Shown here: positions 1 to 6,951 of the stretch, piece by piece
How the letters are laid out: each line of letters opens with the position of its first letter
How positions within the stretch are numbered: position 1 is the first letter of the stretch
DNA from: a virus
Strand: one strand, 5' to 3'
DNA: 64,000 bases
Virus record (IMG/VR): IMGVR_UViG_3300037137_001341
Location: 52,238 to 116,237 of that record
Notes under the pieces: model-generated
What the model saw: the letters and a program-made list of their open reading frames with translations, nothing else
Told to the model about the DNA's origin: nothing
The model's database searches: none
Program-made: the position numbers and the translations under genes

Positions 1-430
1 GGTCGCCGATGACGGCGAACTGCGTCCCGAGATCCTCGAAGAACACATCCCCGGACTTCACGAGCAGGAAGTCCTTGCCGGTCCCAGGGAAGCCCCTGGG
101 CGTGCGCCTGTAGATGGCCACGACGGTGCCCACGAACTCCCGGGATGTGCCGCCAGCTGGGTCCCCCGGCTCGGGGCCGCTCGGCGCGATCCGCAGGACG
201 GTCTTGCCGGTGAACTTCTCGGTGATCGAGCCGGGGCCAGTGGGGGCGTTCTCGATGATGTCGAGGGTCGACGGAGCGGTGTCTGTCAGCGTGGTAGCTA
301 CGGCCGTGTCCCACAGAACCTTCGGGGTTGCACCATCGAGGGTGATGATGGCGAAGTGTGGCGGCTGCAGCTGGATCGCAGATGGCCCGGCCGGAGCGAC
401 GTGGAGAGCGACGATGTCACCGTTTGCCAT
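1..430 (-). CDS. Unknown protein, 3' end off the window
   Basis: The frame opens at ATG 430-428 (MANGDIVALHVAPAG) and stays open to the left edge, giving 143 codons of an incomplete protein. It begins 3 bases after the stop of the upstream gene, so it is the next member of the same leftward operon. The visible part is rich in Ala, Thr and Pro with beta-type segments and no membrane helix. I do not recognise a family. A small virion or fibre-associated protein would fit the location, but that is inference. Confidence 0.7.
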   Translation of the reverse strand, partial: MANGDIVALHVAPAGPSAIQLQPPHFAIITLDGATPKVLWDTAVATTLTDTAPSTLDIIENAPTGPGSITEKFTGKTVLRIAPSGPEPGDPAGGTSREFVGTVVAIYRRTPRGFPGTGKDFLLVKSGDVFFEDLGTQFAVIGD

Positions 431-433
431 GGC

Positions 434-862
434 TCAGCGATCCTCCAAGGGATGGACGCTTGGGAACGGTAGTTCGTAGTACATCCCGTTCGAGAGCGAA
501 CGAATCAGCACCTTGGTGCTGCCTGGGGCGTTCACGTCGTACACGTCCACGACGCGACCGATGTACGCATCCGAGTAGGGAACGAGCGGCTTCGTCGCCG
601 TCGCAGGTACTGCGATCCCAACGACCACCTTGTCGAGAAAGACGGCCAGCTGGATCGGCGACGCCGTGTCCGTGATCTTGTCCAGGGCAGCGTCCGGGAC
701 GCCCGTCAACGCTTCCTGGCCAGAGAACGTCACGTCGTTCACTCCGGGCGCAGCCGCCGTGACGACGCCGACCAGCGGGGGCTGCGGCTGCAGCGTGCCT
801 GGCGCGAGCGAGCCGACGGTCGACAGCTTCACACGGACTCGATCTCCGGCCACGAACGCCAT
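434..862 (-). CDS. Unknown protein, 142 aa
   Basis: Soluble-looking protein starting MAFVAGDRVRVKLSTVG, with Val/Ala-rich beta-type sequence throughout and a C-terminus YYELPFPSVHPLEDR. I chose ATG 862 because an upstream start at 898 would overlap the preceding gene by 26 bases and its extra residues look like shadow sequence. The SD is weak (GGGG just upstream). It sits between a putative DNA-binding protein and the truncated gene at the left edge. No family recognised. Confidence 0.65.
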   Translation of the reverse strand: MAFVAGDRVRVKLSTVGSLAPGTLQPQPPLVGVVTAAAPGVNDVTFSGQEALTGVPDAALDKITDTASPIQLAVFLDKVVVGIAVPATATKPLVPYSDAYIGRVVDVYDVNAPGSTKVLIRSLSNGMYYELPFPSVHPLEDR

Positions 863-872
863 GACCCCGAGG

Positions 873-1526
873 CTACCGGCTGCCACCACCCGGGTCAAGT
901 GAGAGCGGATCGCCTGTGTAGTAGCGGGTTTCGTCGTCGTACATCATGGCCGCCGTCAGCTGGGGGATGTCCCGGTGCTCCCCCGCCATCGCCTCCAGGA
1001 CCAGAGCCCGCACGACGTTCGCCGCCTGCGCGCCGCGAGCACGTGACCGGCGCATCAGCGCCCGCCTGGCCCCGAGCGTGATGACCGTGTGCTCGTTCAC
1101 GGAGGAGCCCTTCACGTACGTCGGCAGAGGCTTCCCTTTCCAGAACCAGCGACGCGCCGATGCCGGCTCGTGCGACCCCATCAGGTAGTCGTGGATCAAG
1201 CTCCGCAGGAACGTCGGCGGGTGCGCGCTGCGAAGCTCGCACTCCGCCATCCACGCCGCATGGATCTGCGGCGGCATCCACATCTGGTACTGGTAGAGTC
1301 TCTCGATCCCCTCCTGGGTGCCGCCCGCGTTCGAGCGCGCTGGTGAGAGCCCGCGGTCGTGCAGCGCAAGGCGCGCCTGTGCCCGGACCTCCAGAAGCAG
1401 ATCCGTGTCGACGCCCAATCGCTTCGCGATGGCGTCAACACGGTCATCGGAGATGCGGACCGTCGCGTACTTCGTGCCCAGCAGCCGGGCCGCCAGCCAC
1501 TCGCGGAAGCTCTGCGGAGGCCCCAC
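873..1526 (-). CDS. Unknown protein with three ribbon-helix-helix-like units, 217 aa
   Basis: GTG start at 1526 overlaps the upstream stop by one base (TAGTG), suggesting translational coupling. Three segments follow a strand-helix-helix pattern: about residues 20-55 (TVRISDDRVDAIAKRLG), 80-120 (YQMWMPPQIHAAWMAEC) and 143-180 (HTVITLGARRALMRRSR). This resembles the ribbon-helix-helix DNA-binding fold repeated in tandem, but that is a pattern judgement from sequence, not a profile match. A structural phage protein with helical bundles is the alternative. Confidence 0.65.
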   Translation of the reverse strand: MGPPQSFREWLAARLLGTKYATVRISDDRVDAIAKRLGVDTDLLLEVRAQARLALHDRGLSPARSNAGGTQEGIERLYQYQMWMPPQIHAAWMAECELRSAHPPTFLRSLIHDYLMGSHEPASARRWFWKGKPLPTYVKGSSVNEHTVITLGARRALMRRSRARGAQAANVVRALVLEAMAGEHRDIPQLTAAMMYDDETRYYTGDPLSLDPGGGSR

Positions 1527-1864
1527 TACTGAGTGACGATGCGCGACTGGTGGATGTGCGTGCAGTAGAGAACGTCACGTGGGCTCACCGCCACGAGCGC
1601 GAAGTCCTTTCCGCTGCCCGTCAGCATCTCCACCACGAGCATGATCCCGCCTGCGCCATCTGGCTCGACGTGAAGCACGCCGCTCAGGACAGGCACGGCA
1701 ATCGCGCCGCCCTCCTTGTTCATCGCCGGGATATGAGCATACGTGCAGCCGATGTAGGGCTCCCGCAGCTGCAGCATCGCCGGCTTCTCGTTGAAGGCGA
1801 AGTAGCCACTCGGGCGCTCGCCGGTGACCTGTGTCTCTTGTTCCTGCGCGTTTTCTTCAGCCAT
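1526..1864 (-). CDS. Unknown small soluble protein, 112 aa
   Basis: Starts MAEENAQEQETQVTGERP and ends HIHQSRIVTQ. ATG 1864 overlaps the stop of the upstream glycosyltransferase by 8 bases (ATGGCTGA), the same arrangement used at two neighbouring junctions. Sequence is beta-rich (GGIMLVVEMLTGSGKDFALV) with no membrane helix. No family recognised. Its place directly after a glycosyltransferase is the only hint of role. Confidence 0.7.
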   Translation of the reverse strand: MAEENAQEQETQVTGERPSGYFAFNEKPAMLQLREPYIGCTYAHIPAMNKEGGAIAVPVLSGVLHVEPDGAGGIMLVVEMLTGSGKDFALVAVSPRDVLYCTHIHQSRIVTQ

Positions 1865-2972
1865 GATGCTTCTCCGCCTCCTGTAGCATGCGCCGGATAG
1901 CCGGCACGTTCTTGTTCTCCCACGACCACTCGGTGCGCAGGGCTTCAGCGTTCTGCTCGGCATGTGCCGCCACGGACGCCCAGTGCGAGTACATGACCCC
2001 GAGCGCCTCCGTGATGGCCTCCACGCTCACCGCCGGCGCCATCGAGCCCGGGAAGTCGTTCATCGAGGCGAGCGGCCCGTGCTCCACGATGACGGCCCCC
2101 GGCGGGTGGTTGCCCAGGAACTCCGCGTGACCGGTGCAGGCTGTCGCGATGACTGGGACGCCGCAGGCGAGCGCCTCCAGGGGAACCATGCCGAAGCCCT
2201 CGCCACGGGACGGCTGGCAGACCGCGTGCATCGCGCTGTACATGCCTGCGACGCCGTACTGCCCGTTCCCCAGTCCCGGCTGCGACTCCACGTCGCCGGT
2301 ACCGAGTCCCAGGTCGGCGCACCACCACCGCACCTTGGACATATGCAGCGGGTTCATCACCACGACGAGCTTCGCCAGCGGCGGCAGGGCCCCAGACCGC
2401 TTGGCGATCTGCCAGGCACGCAGGAGCATCTGCGTGCTCTTCCGCTCCGTCTCGCTGCTGGTCATGTGCAGCACCAGGAACCGCTCCAGCCGGAACTCAT
2501 GCTTCACGGCGTCGCGGAACTTGGGCATCAGCATGTGCACGGCAGGAGTGACTCCGTGCGGCGCAACAACCACGGGCATCGCGTCCGGCACATGCCGCCG
2601 GAGCACCGAGGCAGCCCAGGCGCTCGGAGCCAGGAGGCCGCCCGTGAGCATCCCCCGCGGCAGCACGCCTGACGGCTTCAGGAACGACTCCATCATCCCC
2701 TTCGGGAGTCCCTCGCTGTTCGGGGCGAGCAGGAGCCAGTGCGACTTATGCTCGCCCATGCGGTGCGCGTGCATGAGCCCCATCGGGGGGCCGAGGTTCA
2801 GCGACACCGGCGCGTTCGCCCCGGCTATCGCGTCTTCGCTCTCGAAGTCCATGGGCCATGTCCCTGCGTGCTCGCCAGCAGCCACGAGGGCACGCTCCAT
2901 GCCGCGTGTCACCTGCACGAACGAGTGCTCACCGACGGTGTGGCCGTAGAGGCGGACGCGCGACTCAGCCAA
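1857..2972 (-). CDS. Glycosyltransferase, GT-B fold, GT4-like
   Basis: The C-terminal half carries the retaining GT-B signature: CQPSRGEGFGMVPLEALACG, with the E-x7-E pair that contacts the sugar nucleotide in GT4-type enzymes, followed by GVPVIATACTGHAEFL. The enzyme should move a sugar from a nucleotide donor to an unknown acceptor (host surface glycan, virion protein or DNA). TTG 2972 gives MAESRVRLYGHTVGEHS and overlaps the upstream stop by 8 bases; residues further upstream look out of frame. Length of 371 aa is normal for the family. A second GT-B gene lies three genes upstream. Confidence 0.85.
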   Translation of the reverse strand: MAESRVRLYGHTVGEHSFVQVTRGMERALVAAGEHAGTWPMDFESEDAIAGANAPVSLNLGPPMGLMHAHRMGEHKSHWLLLAPNSEGLPKGMMESFLKPSGVLPRGMLTGGLLAPSAWAASVLRRHVPDAMPVVVAPHGVTPAVHMLMPKFRDAVKHEFRLERFLVLHMTSSETERKSTQMLLRAWQIAKRSGALPPLAKLVVVMNPLHMSKVRWWCADLGLGTGDVESQPGLGNGQYGVAGMYSAMHAVCQPSRGEGFGMVPLEALACGVPVIATACTGHAEFLGNHPPGAVIVEHGPLASMNDFPGSMAPAVSVEAITEALGVMYSHWASVAAHAEQNAEALRTEWSWENKNVPAIRRMLQEAEKHHG

Positions 2973-3174
2973 CGGAGAACCCCGTGGCCTTCGTGTGCAG
3001 CCAGCCGATGAAGCTCCATAGGGACATGCTCGTCTGGTCGAGGCCGGGAGCATGCAGCGCACTCCACCGGATCAGCTTCTTCTTGACCGGCTCCGGCATG
3101 AGTCGCTTGGCCTCGACGCGCTTCATCGCATCGACGAAGGCGTCGCTGAACACAGGTCCGGTCGGGTCAGCCAT
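2965..3174 (-). CDS. Unknown small protein, 69 aa
   Basis: Starts MADPTGPVFSDAFVDAM. ATG 3174 overlaps the upstream stop (ATGGCTGA). The middle is basic and helical (VEAKRLMPEPVKKKLI). No membrane helix and no recognised family. It is wedged in an overlapping series of short genes between two glycosyltransferases. Confidence 0.65.
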   Translation of the reverse strand: MADPTGPVFSDAFVDAMKRVEAKRLMPEPVKKKLIRWSALHAPGLDQTSMSLWSFIGWLHTKATGFSVG

Positions 3175-3364
3175 GTCGTCCTCTGTCTCCGGCGATGTGC
3201 TTCGCCAGTTCCGCCACCGCATCGATCAGGTAGTTCAACGCTTCCTCTGGGCCATCACCGTCGATGTCCATGCAGGACCTAGCGCGGTTGAGCGACTTGA
3301 AGATATCCACCATGTCCTCCGGCGGGATCCAGTCGCGGCTGTCGGGTTGCTTGTCGCGGCTCAC
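3167..3364 (-). CDS. Unknown small acidic protein, 65 aa
   Basis: GTG start at 3364 overlaps the upstream stop as GTGA. The sequence MSRDKQPDSRDWIPPEDM and a helical middle (EEALNYLIDAVAELAKH) suggest a small soluble helical protein. No motif recognised. Confidence 0.6.
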   Translation of the reverse strand: MSRDKQPDSRDWIPPEDMVDIFKSLNRARSCMDIDGDGPEEALNYLIDAVAELAKHIAGDRGRHG

Positions 3365-3627
3365 TTGAGCATCGTTCCCTTCGCAATGGTCGCCGAGCGG
3401 CGCTGGTACTGCGTCGTCTCCTCGAAGCGTCGCAGTATCGCGAATTGGATGCCGTGCTGCGCGATCTGCGTTGGGGTGATTACTCGCGCCCGAACAAGCG
3501 CGGCCCCGATCGCATCCAGCTGCTGACGGTAGCTGTCGGCTAGAGCGCGCCAGTTGTATTGGGTCTCACCGTTCGGCCCCCTGGTGATCTTCTGTGCCTT
3601 CTTCTTCTTTTTCTTCTTCGTGGCCAT
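3361..3627 (-). CDS. Unknown protein with Lys-rich N-terminus, 88 aa
   Basis: Begins MATKKKKKKKAQKITRG, a run of seven lysines, then a helical body (NWRALADSYRQQLDAIG). ATG 3627 overlaps the upstream glycosyltransferase stop (TGATG), which fixes the start. The basic N-terminus could bind nucleic acid or acidic glycans. No family recognised. Confidence 0.7.
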   Translation of the reverse strand: MATKKKKKKKAQKITRGPNGETQYNWRALADSYRQQLDAIGAALVRARVITPTQIAQHGIQFAILRRFEETTQYQRRSATIAKGTMLK

Positions 3628-4994
3628 CACCCGAACCCTCCTGCCTCGACCAGCTTCTTGTACGCATCCGGGAACCGCGTCGCGATCCGCGCCGCCATCA
3701 TGTTCCCCACGGGCCCGAGCCCGTACTTGGCGTAGAAGTCCGCAGGATGCACGCGCCGCTTCGGCGGCTGCGCCCTGCGGAGCGCGGCCCGTATCAAGAG
3801 CAGCGGGCTCTCCGCCCAGAGCGCGTCCTTCTCCCAGCCGTAGCCTGGATGCACAGGCTCGAAGGACACGTTTGGCGTGTCGGTCTGGCAGATCGAAACG
3901 TCGTCCGCTCCGGCGAACCCCGCCGGGCCGCTCCAGCCCGTGTAGACCATACGGTTGCCGGCGCAGCGAGCATCGAACGCCGGGAGATCCCAGCCCTCGG
4001 CATGTGAGCACGAGACGTAGATGTTGTTGTCCCGATGCAGATGCGCGATCTTCTCCTCCGGGAGCTTCTTCGAGAGCACACGTACGCGCTTGCTGAAGTT
4101 CCCCGGCGTCCAGCCCTTCGCCCGCACCGCCCCCTTGGCAAGCAGCTGCCTGATCGACTCCTCCACCGTGGGGTAGCCCTCCCACTCGCCCCACTCGTAC
4201 GTCTTGATGAACAGCGAGGCTCGCTCCTGCGGGGAGAACTCCAGGAGGAACGCCGTCAGAAGTCGGTGGTAGTTCTTCCGCGGCTCCCACTTGCCGATGG
4301 CGTAGAAGCGCCTGCCCTCCGGCACCGTCTCGGGCCCGCGAGGGGCCGACACGCGGCAGGCGAGGTTCGTGTCCGGGTCGTAGGGCGCCGGGATCGCGTA
4401 GACCTTCCTGACGCCGGCCCGACGGAATATGTCCACGGCCCACTCGCCGTGCACCCACACCTCGGCGCACCGGTTCAGCACGTTCGCGATCTCGGGGGAC
4501 ACCGTCGTGCGCTCCCACGGCGTGTAGACGATGGTGGACTCGTAGACCTTGATCTCGTCGGCGAAGCCGGACCAGCGGGCGCCGGCCGGCACGATCACCT
4601 GCTCCAAGTAGCTCGCGTTGTGGACGACCAGCTGCCGGATCGCGATGGGCACCGCTCCGAGGGATGTGTCCCGGAGGTAGCCGACAGTGGCCCGGATCTG
4701 CGGGTCTACGTCGTCCTCCATCATGTACTTCGGGCGCTGCAGCCGTCGTAGCGTCACCGGGAGCCCCGTACGCGCGAGCGCCTTCACCTGGGCACGAGCG
4801 TGTCGCGCGAGCCCATCCTCCAGGATGTCCCACCCGGCCTGGTACTCGATGCCGCAGGGCAGAAGCGCGTCGCTGCCGGGCGCTACGACGTGGCGCTCAA
4901 GCTCCGCGTCGGTGGGAGCCTGCCCCGTTCCGTCGCCGTCGAGCACGCCCGTCGGAGCGCGGAAGCCGGCCAGCTGCTCAATCAGTTCCGGCAT
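3627..4994 (-). CDS. Glycosyltransferase, GT-B fold, GT4-like, 455 aa
   Basis: The C-terminal half has the GT4-type donor-site motif YVSCSHAEGWDLPAFDARCA with its E-x7-type acidic pair, preceded by a Rossmann-type segment RRFYAIGKWEPRKNYHRLL that matches the donor domain of this fold. The N-terminal 200 residues hold the acceptor domain and are not recognisable further. Substrates are unknown. ATG 4994 overlaps the upstream stop (TGATG). With the enzyme at 1857-2972 and another at 24105-25172, the phage encodes three glycosyltransferases. Confidence 0.85.
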   Translation of the reverse strand: MPELIEQLAGFRAPTGVLDGDGTGQAPTDAELERHVVAPGSDALLPCGIEYQAGWDILEDGLARHARAQVKALARTGLPVTLRRLQRPKYMMEDDVDPQIRATVGYLRDTSLGAVPIAIRQLVVHNASYLEQVIVPAGARWSGFADEIKVYESTIVYTPWERTTVSPEIANVLNRCAEVWVHGEWAVDIFRRAGVRKVYAIPAPYDPDTNLACRVSAPRGPETVPEGRRFYAIGKWEPRKNYHRLLTAFLLEFSPQERASLFIKTYEWGEWEGYPTVEESIRQLLAKGAVRAKGWTPGNFSKRVRVLSKKLPEEKIAHLHRDNNIYVSCSHAEGWDLPAFDARCAGNRMVYTGWSGPAGFAGADDVSICQTDTPNVSFEPVHPGYGWEKDALWAESPLLLIRAALRRAQPPKRRVHPADFYAKYGLGPVGNMMAARIATRFPDAYKKLVEAGGFG

Positions 4995-5224
4995 CAGTTC
5001 GCACCCTCGGGCTTCTTCTCCAGAAGAGCCGTTACCTCATCACGCAGCATCCTCAAGTCCTCCTCCGACAGCCCGATACCGACGATCAAGCCACCGGCCA
5101 CCTTCACAGCAGTCGGGGCACCCACGAGGAGCGCAGGTCGCCCCTTCAGAATCCCCAGCGTCCACGTTCCCTTGCCACGCTTGAGCGCGGCAGATGCGCG
5201 CTTAAGGAGTTCCTCGTCGTCCAT
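4994..5224 (-). CDS. Unknown small protein, 76 aa
   Basis: MDDEELLKRASAALKRG, then a hydrophobic beta-type stretch (PALLVGAPTAVKVAGGLI) and a helical acidic end. The hydrophobic stretch is interrupted by Lys, so I do not call it a membrane helix. Its ATG lies 6 bases downstream of the preceding stop. No family recognised. Confidence 0.65.
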   Translation of the reverse strand: MDDEELLKRASAALKRGKGTWTLGILKGRPALLVGAPTAVKVAGGLIVGIGLSEEDLRMLRDEVTALLEKKPEGAN

Positions 5225-5230
5225 GTGCGA

Positions 5231-5509
5231 TCAGTTCAGGTTCGGGTCGCGCGCCGGCTTCTTCTTCTTGAAGCGCTGGTCCTTCGCTTCCTCGGCTATC
5301 GCCTGAGCGAATATCTCGCGCAGCATCGCTTTGGCCTTGGGGTCTTTCAGGCGCTTCCCTATCGCCGCCAGCGACGCGAACACGTGCTCCAGCGAGATCG
5401 TGACCGTGACCGTCCCCTGGGCCATCTTGCTTTTCACCCACGGAGCACGCTTGCCGATGCGGTGCGCCGTGCGCTTGCTCTTCTTCGAGACCTTCTTCCA
5501 TGTTGCCAT
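5231..5509 (-). CDS. Unknown basic protein, 92 aa
   Basis: Strongly basic at both ends (MATWKKVSKKSKRTAHRIGK and QRFKKKKPARDPNLN). ATG 5509 has a good SD (GAGGAGGA) and overlaps the groES stop (TGATG); the in-frame GTG one codon upstream is less likely. A nucleic-acid-binding role is plausible from charge only. Confidence 0.7.
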   Translation of the reverse strand: MATWKKVSKKSKRTAHRIGKRAPWVKSKMAQGTVTVTISLEHVFASLAAIGKRLKDPKAKAMLREIFAQAIAEEAKDQRFKKKKPARDPNLN

Positions 5510-5805
5510 CACTCCTCCTCGATCACACCGAGCACGTCGTCCTCGGACATGAAGATTGAGTCCTCCGCGCCGCGGTTCTCGATCTCCGAGCCAGAGTACT
5601 TGCCGAAGATCACGCGGTCGCCCACCTTCAGCTTCGTCTCGATGAAGTGCCCCTGGTCCGAGAGCCGCCCGCGGCCCGCGGCGGTCACCGTGCCCTTCGT
5701 GAGCTTCTGCTTGGCGTTCTCGGGGATGATGATGCCCCCTTTGGTCACGTCCGTTGCCGGATCACGACGGACCACGATGCGGTTGCCGATGGGTCGAATC
5801 TTCAT
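5509..5805 (-). CDS. groES: GroES-type co-chaperonin (Cpn10)
   Basis: A complete 98-residue Cpn10. It opens MKIRPIGNRIVVRRDPATDV, has the mobile-loop region (TKGGIIIPENAKQK) that docks onto GroEL, the central GDRVIFGKYSGSEIE and the C-terminal EDDVLGVIEEE. GroES caps the GroEL cage during protein folding. Phage homologues such as T4 gp31 replace the host protein to fold the capsid protein. ATG 5805 has an SD of GGGAGG 7 bases upstream and overlaps the preceding stop (ATGA). No GroEL partner is seen, so host GroEL is presumably used. Confidence 0.93.
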   Translation of the reverse strand: MKIRPIGNRIVVRRDPATDVTKGGIIIPENAKQKLTKGTVTAAGRGRLSDQGHFIETKLKVGDRVIFGKYSGSEIENRGAEDSIFMSEDDVLGVIEEE

Positions 5806-6005
5806 AGCGAACCTCCCTTCCTTGATGTCTGCCCTTGCAAGCTCTGCTGCCACATGTCCGACACCCCGGTGAGCCACGACGTGGCGTCACTCTCCGTCTG
5901 GTTGTACAGCGGCGCGTAGCCGATGATCTCCCGCACCGCGTCCACCGTCTCCCGCACCGCCCGCGTCTCTTCTCGGGACCGCTTCCTGTACCGGTTGTGC
6001 CCCAT
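5802..6005 (-). CDS. Unknown small protein, 67 aa
   Basis: Starts MGHNRYRKRSREETRAVRET: a basic head, then a short helical body ending GQTSRKGGSL. Its stop overlaps the groES start, so it is probably translated just ahead of groES. ATG 6005 is chosen because earlier starts would run into the upstream gene. No family recognised. Confidence 0.65.
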   Translation of the reverse strand: MGHNRYRKRSREETRAVRETVDAVREIIGYAPLYNQTESDATSWLTGVSDMWQQSLQGQTSRKGGSL

Positions 6006-6010
6006 CTCGC

Positions 6011-6607
6011 TCAGGCTTCCTCGACCTTCGAGTCCGCGATCCTGACGGCCCACGTGCAGCCGAAGTTGCTGCACCGGATGAGATCGTCCACGAAGATCGT
6101 GCCGCATATCCGCACGTAGAACGGCACCCCGTACGGGTCGACCAGCTGCACCATCTTCCCCTCCTGCTTCGTGTCCAGGAAAAACTTCCGGTGGCTCTTC
6201 CTGACCATCACCTGCGAAGACCCGTGCGGCTCACCACGCTCCAGGCACTTCGGGCACACGAGCGTGAAAAGCTCGTCTCCGTCCGGCGTCAGCACGATCT
6301 CGCCCACGCACTCCTGCCGGATGCTCTTGTCCCGGTTCAGGTAGTAGAAGACCACGCGCGGCGAGCCCGTGTCGTGCATCCGCATCGACGTGAGCTTCGC
6401 GTGCACGAACCCGTCCTTGGTCATCCCGGCGCCGTGGGCCGCAGCCGCCTGCTGCCTATCCTGGTGCGCCCTGCCAACCTCGGACATGTGCGCCTGCTTG
6501 GCGCGCTGCTTGTCGTAGGCGCCGCTGGTCGTCCCGCCTTTGACGATGATCTGCAGCGGGCTGGCGCCGATGGACGAGGCGCCACCCTTCTCATCAGGGT
6601 CGGACAT
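6011..6607 (-). CDS. Unknown protein with a zinc-ribbon-like C-terminal half, 198 aa
   Basis: Two Cys pairs, VCPKCLERGEPHG and IRCSNFGCTWAV, about 50 residues apart would make a zinc ribbon. The N-terminal 60 residues are Gln/Ala-rich and probably disordered. The ATG at 6607 lies 11 bases after a -10 box, with almost no leader and no SD. This gene therefore looks like the first of a leftward unit under the promoter at 6618-6646. Function unknown. Confidence 0.75.
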   Translation of the reverse strand: MSDPDEKGGASSIGASPLQIIVKGGTTSGAYDKQRAKQAHMSEVGRAHQDRQQAAAAHGAGMTKDGFVHAKLTSMRMHDTGSPRVVFYYLNRDKSIRQECVGEIVLTPDGDELFTLVCPKCLERGEPHGSSQVMVRKSHRKFFLDTKQEGKMVQLVDPYGVPFYVRICGTIFVDDLIRCSNFGCTWAVRIADSKVEEA

Positions 6608-6646
6608 GTGGCTAGCATTGCTAGCTTAGCTAGCCGAACATGTCAA
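6608..6646 (-). promoter_or_regulatory. Leftward promoter with triple GCTAGC repeat
   Basis: On the minus strand TTGACA (6646-6641), 17 bases, then TAGCAA (6623-6618). Predicted +1 near 6611, only about 4 bases before the ATG at 6607. Three GCTAGC hexamers start at 6611, 6620 and 6629, exactly 9 bases apart, covering the spacer, the -10 box and the start point. This looks like an operator array. Promoter and operator are inferred from sequence. Confidence 0.65.
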
Positions 6647-6951
6647 CGGCGTGCAGCGGCCATCAGGGCAGAAAGTCCGAAGATAGCCACCGAGCCGAGG
6701 ACCAGGGGCTTCCACCCGACGTCCTTGACAGCGTCCCGGACCATGAACCCGAAGAGCCCGAGCCCGCCGAGGAGGGCGAACGTGCCAGCCTCCTGGTTCT
6801 TCGGCAAGGCGTCCGTCTTGAAGAGGTCCCCATCACGGATCGCGCGGCCCGCCTCGTAGGCGATGAGCCCCCCACCGACGATGCCGGCGAACGCGAGGAC
6901 AGCCGTCTGGGTCTGTACCGTCGTCTCCGGGAGAAGCTCGTAGTCGCTCAT
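6643..6951 (-). CDS. Small membrane protein with three hydrophobic segments, 102 aa
   Basis: Hydrophobic helices at about residues 17-33, 57-72 and 82-99, with short charged loops. The three-helix layout recalls phage holins but is not specific, and there is no adjacent lysin. ATG 6951 overlaps the stop of the fibre gene (ATGA), so it is translated after the fibre. Holin or virion membrane protein are both possible. Confidence 0.7.
   Translation of the reverse strand: MSDYELLPETTVQTQTAVLAFAGIVGGGLIAYEAGRAIRDGDLFKTDALPKNQEAGTFALLGGLGLFGFMVRDAVKDVGWKPLVLGSVAIFGLSALMAAARR

Noticed and set aside
6643-6951. Three-helix protein as a definite holin
   Set aside because: Size and helix count fit, but there is no endolysin or spanin beside it and many neighbours are membrane proteins of likely virion origin.
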